Positions 31,151 to 42,436 are shown, counted from the first letter of the stretch. The stretch is 64,000 nucleotides of DNA from Kingdonia uniflora (GCA_014058105.1 JACGCM010001747.1:2170001-2234000); one strand, 5' to 3'. Notes: generated by a model not told the origin, from the sequence alone. Translations and numbers: made by a program.

Positions 31151-32975
31151 TGACGTTAGAACCTCCAATCCAGCCTATCATAACCCTTTGCCATGTCTAT
31201 CTTGATCATAACATTAGTGCCTCTAACCTTTCTGTGTAAATCCCCAACCATTTCCTGAGCTAATATAATGATCTCACTAATGTCCTTACCCTGAATGTAA
31301 GCTCCCTGATTCCCAGAGATTAATTTATGAAGAAGTTTGCTTAACATGTTAGCAATAATTGATGAAATCTTTTTATATACAACAGAGCATAGACTAATTG
31401 GTCTGTAGTCACCCAACGATGTTGAGGTATCCATTTTTGGTATTAGTGAGAGGAACAAAGAAGTATAACACCTTGAGAGTGGGGCACCAGTGAATAATTC
31501 CTTAGCAGTGCCATGTAGATCGTCTTTGATGATGTCCCAACATGAAGTAAAGAAGACCGATATGAAACCATCGCTGCCCGGGGCACTTCCGCTGGGGATT
31601 TGGAACACACTGGCTTGTAATTCTTCCAAAGTTGGGATGCATGTTAGACTGGCATCTTCATCTGCAGTGATAACGTTGGGAATACACTCAAGTAATTTTG
31701 CATCTTCAGTAGTGTCTGTGGCCTGTAGCACATCTCGAAAATATCCTACCGCGATATCGTGAATAACATCTACCTTAGTTGTCTCAGTTCCATCAGGGAG
31801 AGTAAAGTCGGTCACAAAAGTTCTTTTTTTATTAACTTGTGTGATATTTGTATTAGCATCGCCTGCCACTGCCCACTTGACTCTGAACTGTTCTCTCGAA
31901 AACATCTCCTCATTGTGTAACATGGCAGCATGTTCTCTCTGTACCGTGCCCAGCTCGATACTAGCCTGTTCATCCCAACCTTCCTGCAGTAAGTGATCTA
32001 GGTACAGTAGTTTATCCTGTATCTTATGGATATTCTGAGTTACGTTGCCAAATACGTTTGCATTCCATTCCCTGATTACATATTTAACCTTCTTAAGCTT
32101 ATAGGCAAAAGAAGATAAACAGTTGTCGAAGACACTACTAGGCCAGTTATCTTGTACCAAGGTAGGGAAGCTAGCATGAGATGCCCACATTTTTAAGAAA
32201 CGAAATGGTCGGGGACCATGATGCAGATTGTTGGTGAGTGAAAGAAGTAGTGGAGAATGATCAGAACAAACTCTTTCCAAATGGGAGATTTTGTGAATGG
32301 GAAAGGATGCCATGAAGCTGGGGTTTACCAACGTTCTATCCAACCATGCCCATGGTCTTGAATTGTCGTGATGATTATTGTACCATGTGTAGCTGAAGCC
32401 AGTAAACGAAGCCTCCATTAGACCGGCTGACTGAATCATTTCCTCAAATTCTACCAAGGATCTATGTACGGATCTACTCCCCCCAAGCCTTTCTGAGTGG
32501 TGCCTCACAGTATTGAAATCACCTATAGTACACCATGGAGAATTCATTGTCATTGAGATTGTAGTAATGTCTTCCCATAGTGTTCTTCTATCAATGATGT
32601 CATATTTGGCATAGACGATGGTAACAAAGGAAATCCATTGATTATTAAAACTCATCTTACAATGAAACATTTGACTAGATAAAGAAACTAATTCAACATC
32701 ATAGTCGTGTTTCCACAATACCCAGATTCCCCCCCCCCCCCCCCCCCCCCCCCCCCATGTGCTGGCTAAACATAAAAAAGGTACGATTTATTTATTTTAC
32801 CCATAATATAGCCTAGTGATGCATTCTGAAAAAGTTCGAGCAAACCACTATTGAAATATGATATTGTTTGATAATCCTTTTGAGATGATTTATTGTTTTG
32901 GCATTGCCAATGCCCTTACAAATCCAAACTAGTAATGGACCTATCACCACGTAAACTACTTGGACTTAGATTTGA
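31151..32975 (-). CDS. LINE ORF2, endonuclease and N-terminal RT
   Basis: A 520-codon open frame (32718-31156) preceded, across a 28-base G run (minus strand), by the endonuclease start GIGNAKTINHLKRIIKQYH. Endonuclease motifs include GIWVLWKHDYD, WCTIGDFNTV, WAWLDRTL and CSDHSPLLL. RT motifs are SGSAPGSDGF, DYRPISLCSVVYK, QGAYIQGKDI and MIKIDMAKGYDRLDW, ending at a stop where the palm would continue. Role: APE-type nicking of target DNA and priming. The homopolymer run disrupts the junction with the first roughly 65 residues. Confidence 0.9.
32729..32756. repeat. Poly-C run, 28 nt
   Basis: Twenty-eight uninterrupted C within the LINE endonuclease, just before GIWVLW on the minus strand. A natural Gly-Gly codon pair may have expanded by slippage; a sequencing or assembly artefact is also possible. 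Confidence 0.95.
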
Positions 32976-34383
32976 GAACAACCTTGTTCCTTGTGACTAC
33001 GCTGAGTAGAATATGTTGTGGTTTAGATCGGCTTTGTATGACTGGAATCCATTCTGTGGTGTCTTCCTTGCCATAGTACTCAATGTCTGAATGGCATCCT
33101 CTTCCCAAGTCCTGCAGTTGGTCGAAAACCCCATCTGAAATCTGTTGTGGCTCGGTATGTTTTACTATTTCAACTCTTCCGACAATCGCTGCATCGATGT
33201 TGTTCACGAATGTTCTTACTGCCTTTTGCCCTACCATGTAAAGCTCAGGTGATGCAGTACTTAGTTCTAGCTATAATCTGCCATATTTTCAACTTTACAT
33301 GCTGCCCCACTGCTATTGCCGCATTCTGCCCCACTGGTTGAGGCGTAGTTACTGCTATAATATGCCCATATTCTGTTGCCAGAATCCCTATAATCTGATA
33401 ATGTGATGCTTTGTTGTTTGTGAGAACAAATTTTTCCATAGTCGAAGCTTTCCCATGTCGAATTTCCACCCTTTTATCAGTTATGATAATTGGAAGAAAT
33501 TTGGTACAGTTCGCTTTGTTGTACCCTTGAAGAATACAGTTTGTGCAAAACTCCAGAAGTTTTTCGTACATGACTGTTTGTTCCAATGCGTAAGATTTGC
33601 TGAAGGCAAGTCCCACTTTAGCCGGTAATTTTTTCAGAAGGTTAGCCTCTACACAAGCCCGAACAGTGTTTGGTCTACTCAGACTAAGTGTTGTTGTATC
33701 CGTGATTAAATACTTCCCAGCGAGACCGGCCAATTCCTTGATTATCCCATTGTTTTGTAGATGGAGCATTAAACCTGGAAACTGAATCCAAACCGGAGCA
33801 AAAGGAGAGTCCTTTTTGGGGTCAAAATCGACAGTCCAACGAGCGAGCTTGAAGAAGAAACCTTTGATTTTCCTTCATTCTCTAGAGAGAGCCCTTGTAA
33901 CATCTTTTTCTGACATTAACATCACCATAATATGTTTAAAATCAAGCACTGCTACCTTCGGTACAGCTGTAAGACCCCAATTGGAATTGATGTTACTCTC
34001 GATTACGTTAAATTTAGGTTTGTCGGTAGAGAAGCTCATATAACCAGAGTAGTGTTAAAAGCTGCAGTAACTTTGTTCAGATCAGACGGTAAGAAAGAAA
34101 TCACCGGCATGCCGTCTTTCATGGAGATTCTAGTGTTAGGTTTAAACTCCTCAAACACTGGTTTAACTGTTTGAACAATGGCAACACTAGCGAAGGAGGG
34201 TTTGATTGAAGAAGCAAGATTGCAAGGTAAAATTGAGTTATGGGCATCCACTAACGCCTTGGGGTTGAGCTGAGATTCAGCAACAACATGAGAGGAGGGG
34301 ATGGTGATGTGGGTAGGATCAATAATGAGTGGAGAGGAAGAATGAGGGAGTGATTGTGTATTCGGAGGAATGCTTGAAGCCAT
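32976..34383 (-). pseudogene. LINE ORF1, DUF4283/CCHC nucleic-acid-binding protein, degraded
   Basis: Starts MASSIPPNTQSLPHSSSPLI (ATG at 34383). A Ser/Pro-rich head is followed by ISFLPSDLNKVTAAFN, a degraded DUF4283-like region near 34000-33800, then NTVRACVEANLLKKLPAKVG and YEKLLEFCTNCILQGYNKAN. The last is the CCHC_4 zinc knuckle, with the His position replaced by Tyr. The tail (32956-33237) is acidic. Role: RNA-binding chaperone of plant L1 particles. The frame is broken between 34036 and 33769. ORF1 ends shortly before ORF2 begins. Confidence 0.75.
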
Positions 34384-34711
34384 GTTACGAAAACAACTAA
34401 AAATCTAAAATGAGAGTTGAGGAGGAAGTTATCAAGGAAAGAAAGAAGAAGAACAGGAAATTCAAAGTATTAAATAGAAGAATTAGTACCTATGATGGAT
34501 CAAGATGGAAACCCTAGCGAGAAACAGCTAGAGTTAGGGTTCAAAGGAGAAAGAGTAGACTCTCATCATTCAAAGGAGTATCACTTTCTCATCCTTACAA
34601 TATACTTGGATAAATTACCTAGAGTGTAAGGCACAAAACCTGCTATAAGATTTCCAGATAGAGCTATCGCAGTGTTATAAGATTTCCTGACAGAACTTGG
34701 TTAAAATACCT

Positions 34712-35010
34712 AGATTTTGTCGATTGAAAAACTAGTATTCCTTTTGTCTTAATCTTAAAAGATTTAGTAGAGTCAGCCAAACCAAGTGTTATCCTTGATT
34801 TAACTGATATGATGTCGCAGTCATATTGAATGAGATGAAAGCTAGTTTTACCTTTATTTTATCTTATGCCTGGTAGAGTTTGTCGATTGAAAACTAGTAT
34901 ACCTTTGTTTTAATCTCAGAAGATTTAGTACAGTCAGCCAAACCAAGTGTTATCCTTGATTTAACTGGTATAGAGGTCGATTGAAAACTAGTATTACCTA
35001 TGCTTTAATC
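34712..35010 (+). repeat. Tandem repeat zone of element B, right part
   Basis: Continues the unit broken at 28734: 'gtcgattgaaaaactagta', 'gccaaaccaagtgttatcc', 'gatgaaagctagttttacc', then a shortened final unit ending near 35010. It abuts the 3' side of pol. Rejoining the parts gives roughly three and a half units. Confidence 0.85.
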
Positions 35011-35099
35011 TAAGTATTGTCTGTAAAGTAGAGAGAGATGTGGGAGAAAAAACTCTGAAATTTTCATTGAATAGAAAAGGATGTACATTGGATGGAGAT

Positions 35100-36230
35100 G
35101 AAAATCTTACTTTTGTAATGGAAAATGCGAGAAATTAAAATAGAGTAGTGAAAGACTTAGCGATAGTACGGTTTCAGTCACCTAGTATTTCAAGGAATTG
35201 AGATGTAGACTCCCTCTTATATTATGAGGTAGTATGATCCCAGGCCTGAGAGACCTGTGATAAGGAATGAACCCTCCTAATTGTCTGTAAGTTTCACAGC
35301 ATGAAGCTCTTTGCGGTGTTGAGGAATTTCTTTGAGGATGAGATCATTAATTTGGAAGGTACTGCTTCTAACTCATTTTGTTGTACGAACTGGCCAGCAT
35401 ATGATGATATTGACCTAGGTTAGCGATGAGGTATTCCCTGGTCTCATTGATCCAATTGAGGTTGCGGGCCAATTCAAACTAATTTTCCTCATCAGTTAGC
35501 TCATGATCTTTAACTGGATGATGATATTCGGAGGGAATGACGGCTTTAGTTCCATAGTTAAGGAGGAATGGAGTGCAGCCAGTTGATTGACGTAGACTGG
35601 TACGATATGCCCATAAGGCATGAGGTCATTTACAAACCCAATTCCTTTTTTTCTGTAAGTGAAGCCTTTTCTTGAGTCCATCCACGATGGTTTTGTTGGT
35701 AATTTTGGCCTGGCCATTGCCTTGAGGGTAGTAGAGATTGGATGGTGAGTGGATTATATTGTGTTGGTTGAGGAAAGCTATGACTTTTTCTCCAACGCAT
35801 AGGTCCTGTTATCGATACAAATTAGGTGGGGGCACCCAAACTGAGTGATGATGTGTTCCTAAATAAAAGAGATGAGCTCTTCTTCTCTAGTTCGATAGAG
35901 TGGAACTGCTTCGACCCATTTTGTAAAATAATCGGTTGCTATGAGTAGGTATCGGCGGTTACCTGGAGAATTAGGAAATTCGCCGACAAGATCGAGTGCC
36001 AATCTTTTGAATGGCCAAAACACCTTTCTTGCATGGAGTTCGAGCCCTTCTTATCATTTTTCCATGTCGTTGACATGCATCATATTTGTGTGAGTACTTT
36101 TCTATTTGCTTGTGCATACTGGGCCAAAATACTCCTTGTATAATGGCTCTGTTCACTAGTGATCGACCTGCGACATGAGAGCCACAAGTTCCTTCATGTA
36201 AATCATAAGGTAACCCATCATTCTACTGAC
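35100..36230 (-). pseudogene. Ty3/gypsy integrase (element B)
   Basis: Minus strand: zinc-binding end NRAIIQGVFWPSMHKQIEKY and CQRHGKM (about 36150-36040), then YLLIATDYFTKWVEAVP (first Asp, near 35925) and a degraded second Asp region (CPHLICIDN, near 35830). The third-motif region near 35710 reads MARPKLPTKPSW in the alternative frame. The C-terminal part FQINDLILKEIPQHRKELHA ends near 35180. Matches 361-1390 and 60740-61880. Several stops and at least two frameshifts. Confidence 0.88.
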
Positions 36231-36479
36231 AATTTCTATGCTTGACAGAGGTTGCTCGATACCATTTTTAAAGAAGGATGGATGTTCGCTATCTGTCTGG
36301 AGAGGCACTTGAGGTAAGGCCCCGTGACTGAACGGCGGTATAAGAAACCATTTTAATTTATGTAGCGCTTCAAGTTGCCGATTAGCTATCGGTGCTCTTT
36401 TGGATATGGTGAAAGTGGTCCGTTGTATTTGTTGTTGATTCTGAGGTAGGCTAGGAATGGCTTTTGCCAATCGTCGTCT

Positions 36480-37130
36480 TCTCCTTTATCGCCCCCAGTG
36501 CTAATTGTGCATATAAAAATACGATCAATGCTGGGGGTTAAAATTATGAAGATATCGAGCTTCTGTTCCCAAGACCCTGGCTAGATATGCCTAGGAATCG
36601 ACGTGTCTATTTTCACCTTGGGGAAGATAATCGAGAGTCACTTGCACAAACTTGTTCATCTTATCTGCAATGAGGGCTGCATATTTGATTATTTTGTCAT
36701 TTTTCTTGTATTGCCAGAGTAATGGTGGACAAAGAGTTGTGAATCTGTGTTAATTGAGAGTTCTGGGACGCCGAGCTCAAGAGCGAGATCGAGTCCATGA
36801 ATAAGAGCTTCGTATTCAGTGGCATTATTTGAGGCCTCAAAATCTAAGTGGATTGATTTCTCAATTCTTATGTTGGAAGGGGTAATCAATACTATTCCAA
36901 TTCATGACCCTGCGGGTCCTGCTGATCCATATGTAAAAAGTCTCCACCCTTTCCTTGTTATTTATTCAGCTCGCTCGTCAAATGCTTTGGGGGGTAGATC
37001 TTCTGTAATTTCCTCTGCAAGGTTAGGATCGCGCTCTTCCCACTCAGGATCTTCTACTAGAAAATCTGTGAGAAAATTGGCAACGGCCTGACCCTTTTGG
37101 GAATGTCATTGTTCAAACTTGATATTATGT
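36480..37130 (-). pseudogene. Second (archaeal-type) RNase H of element B
   Basis: After the first RNase H a second one is visible: FTYGSAGPAGS (the usual acidic Asp before Gly-Ser replaced by Tyr), HLDFEASNNATEYEALIHGL (catalytic Glu in TEYEAL) and LGVPELSINTDSQLF (Asp in DSQL). Two RNase H domains in tandem distinguish the Tat lineage among plant gypsy elements. The stretch 36480-36690, and on to the integrase, is linker with stops. Confidence 0.8.
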
Positions 37131-38410
37131 TCTCCCAAACTGACTAACCATTATTGCACTCTTCTTGATTTTTCTTTTTTGGACAGAACCTCTTGAAGTG
37201 GGTTGTTCATCATGACTTTGACTGAATGAGCTTGGAAGTAGTGCTTGAGTTTTTGTGAAGTGTAAGCAAGAGTTAGAAGAAGTCTCTTAATTTTAGAATA
37301 CCCCATTCCTGCTAGAGTGAGGGTTTTACTTATAAAGTAGACTAGCTTCTCAATTTTCCCTTTAAGTCGAATGAGAACCGAGCTGATTAAAGTATCTGTA
37401 ACTGCTAAGTAGATAATCAGTTCTTCATTATCTATTGGGGTACTTATTATGGGAGACCTTCCAAATAGGTTTTGAGATCCTGAAAAGCTGCCTCGCATTC
37501 AGATGTCCTTTGGACCTCTATATTTTGACTAAACTTTTCCTTGTTTGGTACAACCACAGAGAAGTAGGAATAACCAACGACAGGGATCTGAAGATTTTAA
37601 AATGAATCAGTTAATAACGATAATCTTGCCGGCAAGTTTCTCAACGTCTTTCGTCGTTTTAGGAGATGGCATGTTAAGGAAAGCCCGAATCTGGCCTGGA
37701 TTGGACTCAATCCCTTTCTTACTGATAAGGTAGCCGAGAAATCAACCTGAATGTACTCCAAATTGGCACTTATCAGGATTGGTATCTTGTAAGAGCGAAG
37801 AATGTTGAATATTATGTTTAAATCTAATATGTGGTTGGTTGACTATATGCTCTTGCACAAGAGATCGTCAATGTTGACTTCCATGACTTTCCCTAAATGT
37901 TCTTTGAACATAGTAGTCATCAACAGTTGATAAGTTGTGCCTATATTTTTGAGTCCGAAGGGCATGACTTTGTAATAGTAAAGTCCTCTTTCAGTGATAA
38001 AAGTGATCTTTTCATGATCCTCTTCTAAGAGTAAAATTTGATTATATCCAAGCGGCGTCCATCATAAATAGGAGTTCGTGACTGTAAAATCTTAGATTTA
38101 ATGAATGTTGCAGAAAGGAAAGCTGTCCTTTGGAGAATGTTTATTTAGATCGGTGAAATCTATACAAACTTAGACTTTTCTATTCTTCTTTGGGACAACG
38201 ACGATGTTGGATATGCAATCTGGATATTTGGCTTCTCGAATGAATCCCACTTTGATAAATTTCTCGATCTCCATGTTAACTTCATCTTGAAGTCGAGGTG
38301 ATAGTTGCCGCTATTTCTATTTGACCGTTGTGGCGTTGATATTGATGGCCAATTTGTAACATGCCTTGGCCGGATCAACCCCAGGCATCTCTTCGAAAGT
38401 CTATGCAAAA
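37131..38410 (-). pseudogene. Reverse transcriptase and first RNase H (element B)
   Basis: RT begins FEEMPGVDPAKACYKLAINI (38390-38330), passes FIREAKYPDCISNIVVVPKK and CIDFTDLNKHSPKDSFPF, and reaches MEVNIDDLLC (37861-37878), where YIDD has become NIDD. The first RNase H is clear at 37151-37498: IIYLAVTDTLISSVLIRLKG and LVYFISKTLTLAGMGYSKIK, then KHYFQAHSVKVMMNNPL. Stops and frameshifts around 38100 and 37640. Orthologous to 62590-63990. Confidence 0.9.
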
Positions 38411-38539
38411 ATGTTTCAATTTAGTCGCAAGGACTGAATGAGAGCATCTTTTTCATGATGAACCAGCTTAGTACTGATGAAAGTACCTCTGCTAGTTCCG
38501 TCATTATTGATGTATTCTGCGAGCTCTTCTATGGAAGAT

Positions 38540-39100
38540 TGATTGCTGAGATGATCAACTTTTTATAATTGCTATGCAGCATATCTGTCTGTGGTATCTA
38601 GAATTGTTGAGACAGTATTTTCACAAGCTCGTGAAATCTTTTGACTACCCTTGATTTCATAGATACCATCATTGTGTTTGAAGCGGAGTGCTTGATGATA
38701 GGTAGTAGTGATTGTTTCCATATTGTGAATCCAGCAGGGCCCATAATCCCGAGATAATGAGATTTGGCATTGATTACATAGAAGATGATGTCGATGGTGG
38801 TTGGTTATGAGGTAATAGACAAGGTGATCTTGCCTACTCGTTTTTCTTTAGAACTATTGAATCCACTGATATCGATGTTACTTTGGATAACTTGATCGGC
38901 CAATCCCATTTGGTCGATAGTGCTCTGAAAGAGATTCTCAATACCGCTTCCAGTATCGATTATCATCGTGTGTATAAAAAACTTCTTCAGCTTGAGTATT
39001 ATGACTAACGCATCGTGATGTAGAAATTTGACATGACTAATGTTGTAATCTTCGAATGAGATCCCAAGACGGCGATTGCTCGACTCAGGCAGAGGCTTAG
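38540..39100 (-). pseudogene. Aspartic protease (element B)
   Basis: The catalytic motif is MIIDTGSGIENLF (DTGSG at 38943-38957), followed by GKITLSI and a hydrophobic strand ending LGIMGPAGF..W (near 38740), in place of the usual ILGR-W. Flanked upstream by FLHHDALVI. Cleaves the Gag-Pol polyprotein. The D-T/S-G triad is kept; stops lie further along. Confidence 0.75.
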
Positions 39101-39219
39101 CTTATTTGTCATGAGGTATGAAATCGAAGCATTCTAATAGTCTCATGAGCTTGAATTTGTTAGAGTTGGTGATCTGATTGATTTCGATCATATTATTGTA
39201 GCACATATAGTAAAGATGC

Positions 39220-40834
39220 TTCTCCTCAGCTTGATCTTCGACCTGGACAACTTCTAGCTGTCATTCTTGTATGATTCCAGGCCGATAATATATTCGAACA
39301 TCCATCCCTCTCTGAAAATGTATTCCAACAACCTCTGTAAAGTATAGAACTATCAATAGAATGATGGTTTACCTTATGATGCATGCAATACGAACAGTTC
39401 TCGATTGGTTCCAATGGTTGAGAGAGACGGTAGAGCTTATCCTTGGAGAGGATTAAAGAAATGGTAGAGATTCAAACATTCATCCTTGGTAGGACCGGTC
39501 TGGTTTGTGAACTGCCTTTCTGAGGGTTACCAGTATTTCCCTTGGATCGTTTCTGATCACCTTGATCCTTCTTTGTTTCAGTGCTTTGCTCTGTATATGG
39601 ACTTTTCGTGGTTAAGGTAGATTAAGTAGATTAATGCTTTTCAGACATCATCCTTTCTAGGCCGAGGTAACTGTTGACCTTGGTGATCATATCTTTCAAG
39701 GTCGCAGGTTTATTGAGGAAGATGTGTTATTTAGCCTTGCAGTCGAGCTGGAGCGATTTGGTTAAATATAGTGACAACTATTTTATGATCGAGATCGTCT
39801 ACTTTACGAGCGAGCTCCAATAACTTTTTCGCAAAGGCCTCGAGCTTCTCTCCATGGGACTGCTGAAGATAAATAAGAGAATATAAATTCTCTACTTTGT
39901 CTCTGTTATGAGCATATGTCTTGATGAATTGTTTCTACAGTTGGTCGAATATATGTATGGAGTCTTCAGGTAGAAAGTAGAACCATCAGAGCGGTTCCTC
40001 CTGCAGACTTGTGGTGAACAAATGGTTGAGAATGTGGTTGAGATTGGAATAAAACCCCAATGAATCATGGTAGTGTTGAATGTACTCCTTTGGATCAGTA
40101 CCCTTGTATTTACGAATTTTAGGAGTATGGAAACCTTTTGGTATTTCCATATCAAGTAGTTCTTTAGCAATTGGACTTCCTTGTAACTTGGTAAGGTCAT
40201 CGGTAGTGCCTAGAACTTGTACCTCGATCAACTCCTTAATACGGTGATCCATATGCTCTTGTGTGACATAGCGACGTGCCAGTTGAGTGAATTGACAAGG
40301 TGGTTATAGATTATGAGTACCGATACCTTCACTAAGCCGATCTCGTACTGGAACTCGAGGCTGAGGTCGTTATTCTTCCTCCTAACATATGGAAAATTGG
40401 TGACCTCGGCTGATCTCAGATTGAACTTCACCACCTAGATGAATGGAAAACTGAGGTTCACGCTGAATATTTCTGGAAATGGCTTTGTAAGTGACTCCTC
40501 GAGGCCCCAACCTTTCCTGCGTAGAAACTCGGGAGGTTTCAGGCACTTGATAGCGATCTCTTGTTGGAGGAGCCTGCTGAGTGTTTTACAGAGCTTGTAA
40601 GGCAGTCTTCATGGCTGTCATCTGGTCTTCATGTTGTTTAAATGCTGTCAAATGAGCTTGTCGCTCAGCTTTGAGCTCCTTCTCATGGAGCTCTCAGTCA
40701 AGAGTTAATTGACATTCGATCTCATTGCGCTTCTCTATTTCGGTGTTAAGATTTACACGTAGCTCTGTAAGTTGTTCTAGCACAACTGAAAGATCAAGCT
40801 TGATTCCGGTTGCTGGTCGTTTGAAAGTGACCAT
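39220..40834 (-). pseudogene. Gag (element B)
   Basis: The ATG at 40832-40834 starts MVTFKRPATGIKLDLSVVLE, with a coiled-coil-like head rich in Glu and Gln (EKRNEIECQL, KAERQAHLTAFKQ). The Retrotrans_gag core is at 40252-39986: IAKELLDMEIPKGFHTPKIR and YKGTDPKEYIQHYHDSLGFY. A degraded zinc knuckle lies near 39400-39340 (CSYCMHHKVNHHSID), corresponding to the C..H....H...C type of Tat gag. Frames are broken at about 40690, 40440 and 39890. The head is matched by 51251-50960 in C1. Confidence 0.8.
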
Positions 40835-40890
40835 GATTAAAATTTGTAGTAGATTGAATGTATGTCTTAGGATATTGTGGAAATGATTTC

Positions 40891-40909
40891 TTTCCCACAG
40901 ACGGTGCCA
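40891..40909 (-). promoter_or_regulatory. Primer-binding site of element B
   Basis: On the minus strand TGGCACCGTCTGTGGGAAA lies two bases inside the 5' LTR. The same sequence adjoins the LTR at 51303-51321. It has the TGGCRCCGTCTGTGGG form common in Tat-lineage elements. I do not assign the tRNA. Confidence 0.8.
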
Positions 40910-40911
40910 AT

Positions 40912-41526
40912 AATAATGGCCTAATTCCGTGAGTTCGAAGTAGTTTCGAATTAGCTCTTATACCAATGAACCTGTGACACAAACTAAAGTACAACATGAA
41001 ATGACACAGGTAATTTAACATGGAAAATCTTTAAATAGGTAAGAAACCACGACCTCGAGTAGAGGGTTTTTATAATAGTGACTTTTATTACTTGAGGCTG
41101 ATATCTTATTACAAGTTATCTCTTAGCTTAGAAATACTTGATCTTGTGAATAAGAAGTTTTAAGTTTGTGAATATAAAAAATGTAGTTTTCTTGGTGATT
41201 TCTCGTGTATTTTTCTGGCCCTTGTCTCTTCTGGAACTTTTTCTTTATATAAGCCTTCTCCACATTTTTTAATCGTGCTGAAGCACGTTCTTCGAACAAT
41301 ATGGTTAGTGGCGGTTGATTGAGTAACTGTTGAGTTCATGAGAGACAGGTGTTTTTAACTTGTTCAAGTTTTTCTGTTTGAGCTTGACCCACGTTCTTCA
41401 TCAGTTCGTGGACTAGGTGGCACTGCTGACTGTTAAAGTCATGTATAAAATACGTGGGTCTGACATGGAGGTAATTCAAATTGGAAATAGCTCGATTTGG
41501 GTAAGGTCGAGGGGTAGGCCCTTACA
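40912..41526 (-). repeat. 5' LTR of element B (615 bp)
   Basis: Plus-strand view AATAATGGCC to GCCCTTACA; element orientation TGTAAGGG...CCATTATT. Collinear with 21110-21724. The promoter TATA (CTTATATAAAG on the minus strand) is at about 41243-41253, about halfway through. The LTR pair differs at many scattered sites, so the insertion is not recent. Confidence 0.9.
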
Positions 41527-41531
41527 AATGA

Positions 41532-41808
41532 TATTATTGAGATTGCTACCTTATTACAATGAACGTCCTGAGTATGTAGAATGTTAGAGTGGATATCCTT
41601 TGTCCTTCATCTGGAATCCTCTAGTCCTCTTTATAGGTCTTATAATATGACCATTTGACGACCATTAAGATTCTAAATGATGGACGCTACAAAATATATG
41701 TAAGATACTCTTTGACCAGATTATGTAACGTTATGTTCTTTGTTGTTGCATAATGGCTTTATTGATGATGTTATTTTTATTTACTCGAACTATTGATGTA
41801 GAGGTCGA
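41532..41808 (-). repeat. Second part of the C1 3' LTR
   Basis: Resumes the LTR broken at 21109: 'gatattattgagattgcta' and 'accttattacaatgaac' correspond to the 'ttatttcttgaggcggata' and 'ctttattacaagtgatc' region of 51324-51893, and 'cctctttataggtcttata' to its TATA region. The terminal TGTAGGG motif is missing; similarity ends near AGGTCGA at 41803-41808. Diverged, but order is preserved. Confidence 0.6.
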
Positions 41809-41870
41809 ATAGTGATGGCTGGATACTGAATATGTCTTTAGTAGTGCTTTATGTATGTTGATGAGGTTCA

Positions 41871-42170
41871 GGATGAAGCATGAGTCTGAGATACAAAATA
41901 AGCAATTACAAGATGGCTCTCAACCAAGAGTATGAGGAACATCATGGGCGAGTGGTGTTGGTTGAGAAACTTGCATTATACCTACCTCCAGATGTTGCTG
42001 TCTTGATTCTGATTGTGCCACGTGCTCTGCTGATGAGGCTAAAATTTTTGTATTGGTCGAAGATGAAGCATGAGTTCGAGATGCGGAATAAGCCACTACA
42101 ACCGCCCCCTCTCAGCCAACAGTACGAGAAACCTTGTGGACGAGTGGTATTGGTTAAGAAGTTTCATTAA
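41871..42170 (+). repeat. Direct duplication of about 189 bp in the C1 3' zone
   Basis: The block starting 'gatgaagcatgagtctgaga' at 41873 recurs as 'gatgaagcatgagttcgaga' near 42062, each followed by 'aataagc.a.tacaa' and a 'gagtggtgttggttgagaa' segment. C2 carries the same pair near 51967 and 52155. The 96-codon frame across it is a by-product of the repeat. 42171-42436 shows nothing further. Confidence 0.65.
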
Positions 42171-42436
42171 TGTTACAGTTAATATCTGAGAATTATTTTT
42201 AGTGTATATTCATGAATATCTGTTTGTGCCTTTTGGGTTTCCTAGAACCAATGGTTCAAGTCAATGTTGTTGCATAGGAAATCCTTCTGACATTGGGAAT
42301 TTAAAGAGTCGGCTTTGAATACTGATCACAGTGTAAAAGGCACTAAGAGTTGAGTTTGATGAGCCAAGTCTTTGTCTCTAAACTATTTCTCCTCTGCTCT
42401 TGTTTCTGGTCTTAAAAATTGTTAACTGCTGAGAGT

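Larger units (their letters stand above)
28735..34711 (-). mobile_element. L1-type LINE inserted in element B
   Basis: Minus orientation, with ORF1, ORF2 and a short poly(A) (T-run 28735-28740 on the plus strand). Flanks AGAGTTCGTCGATT (28721-28734) and AGATTTTGTCGATT (34712-34725) form a 14-bp target duplication with two differences. The tandem repeat unit of element B resumes directly on the right. It contains the longest open frame in the window (520 codons), consistent with being the youngest insertion. The last roughly 300 bp at the 5' end (34400-34711) is untranslated leader. Confidence 0.85.
21110..41526 (-). mobile_element. Element B: full-length Tat-lineage Ty3/gypsy element with nested LINE
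   Basis: Minus orientation: 5' LTR 40912-41526, primer site, gag, protease, RT, RNase H, second RNase H, integrase, tandem repeats, antisense (plus-strand) ORF block and 3' LTR 21110-21724. Both LTRs are 615 bp. Flanks AATGG (21105-21109) and AATGA (41527-41531) look like a 5-bp target duplication with one change. A 5977-bp LINE sits inside the repeat zone; without it the element is about 14.4 kb. Coding regions carry many stops. It is inserted in another gypsy LTR. Confidence 0.9.

Noticed and set aside
31490..31762. Plus-strand 90-codon ORF
   Set aside because: Complement of the intact LINE ORF2 frame.
40891..40909. Assigning the gypsy primer site to a specific tRNA
   Set aside because: I could not match TGGCACCGTCTGTGGG to a tRNA 3' end with certainty without a search.
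41880..42170. 96-codon ORF in the C1 untranslated zone
   Set aside because: The frame spans a 189-bp direct duplication and is not kept in C2, so it is probably fortuitous.
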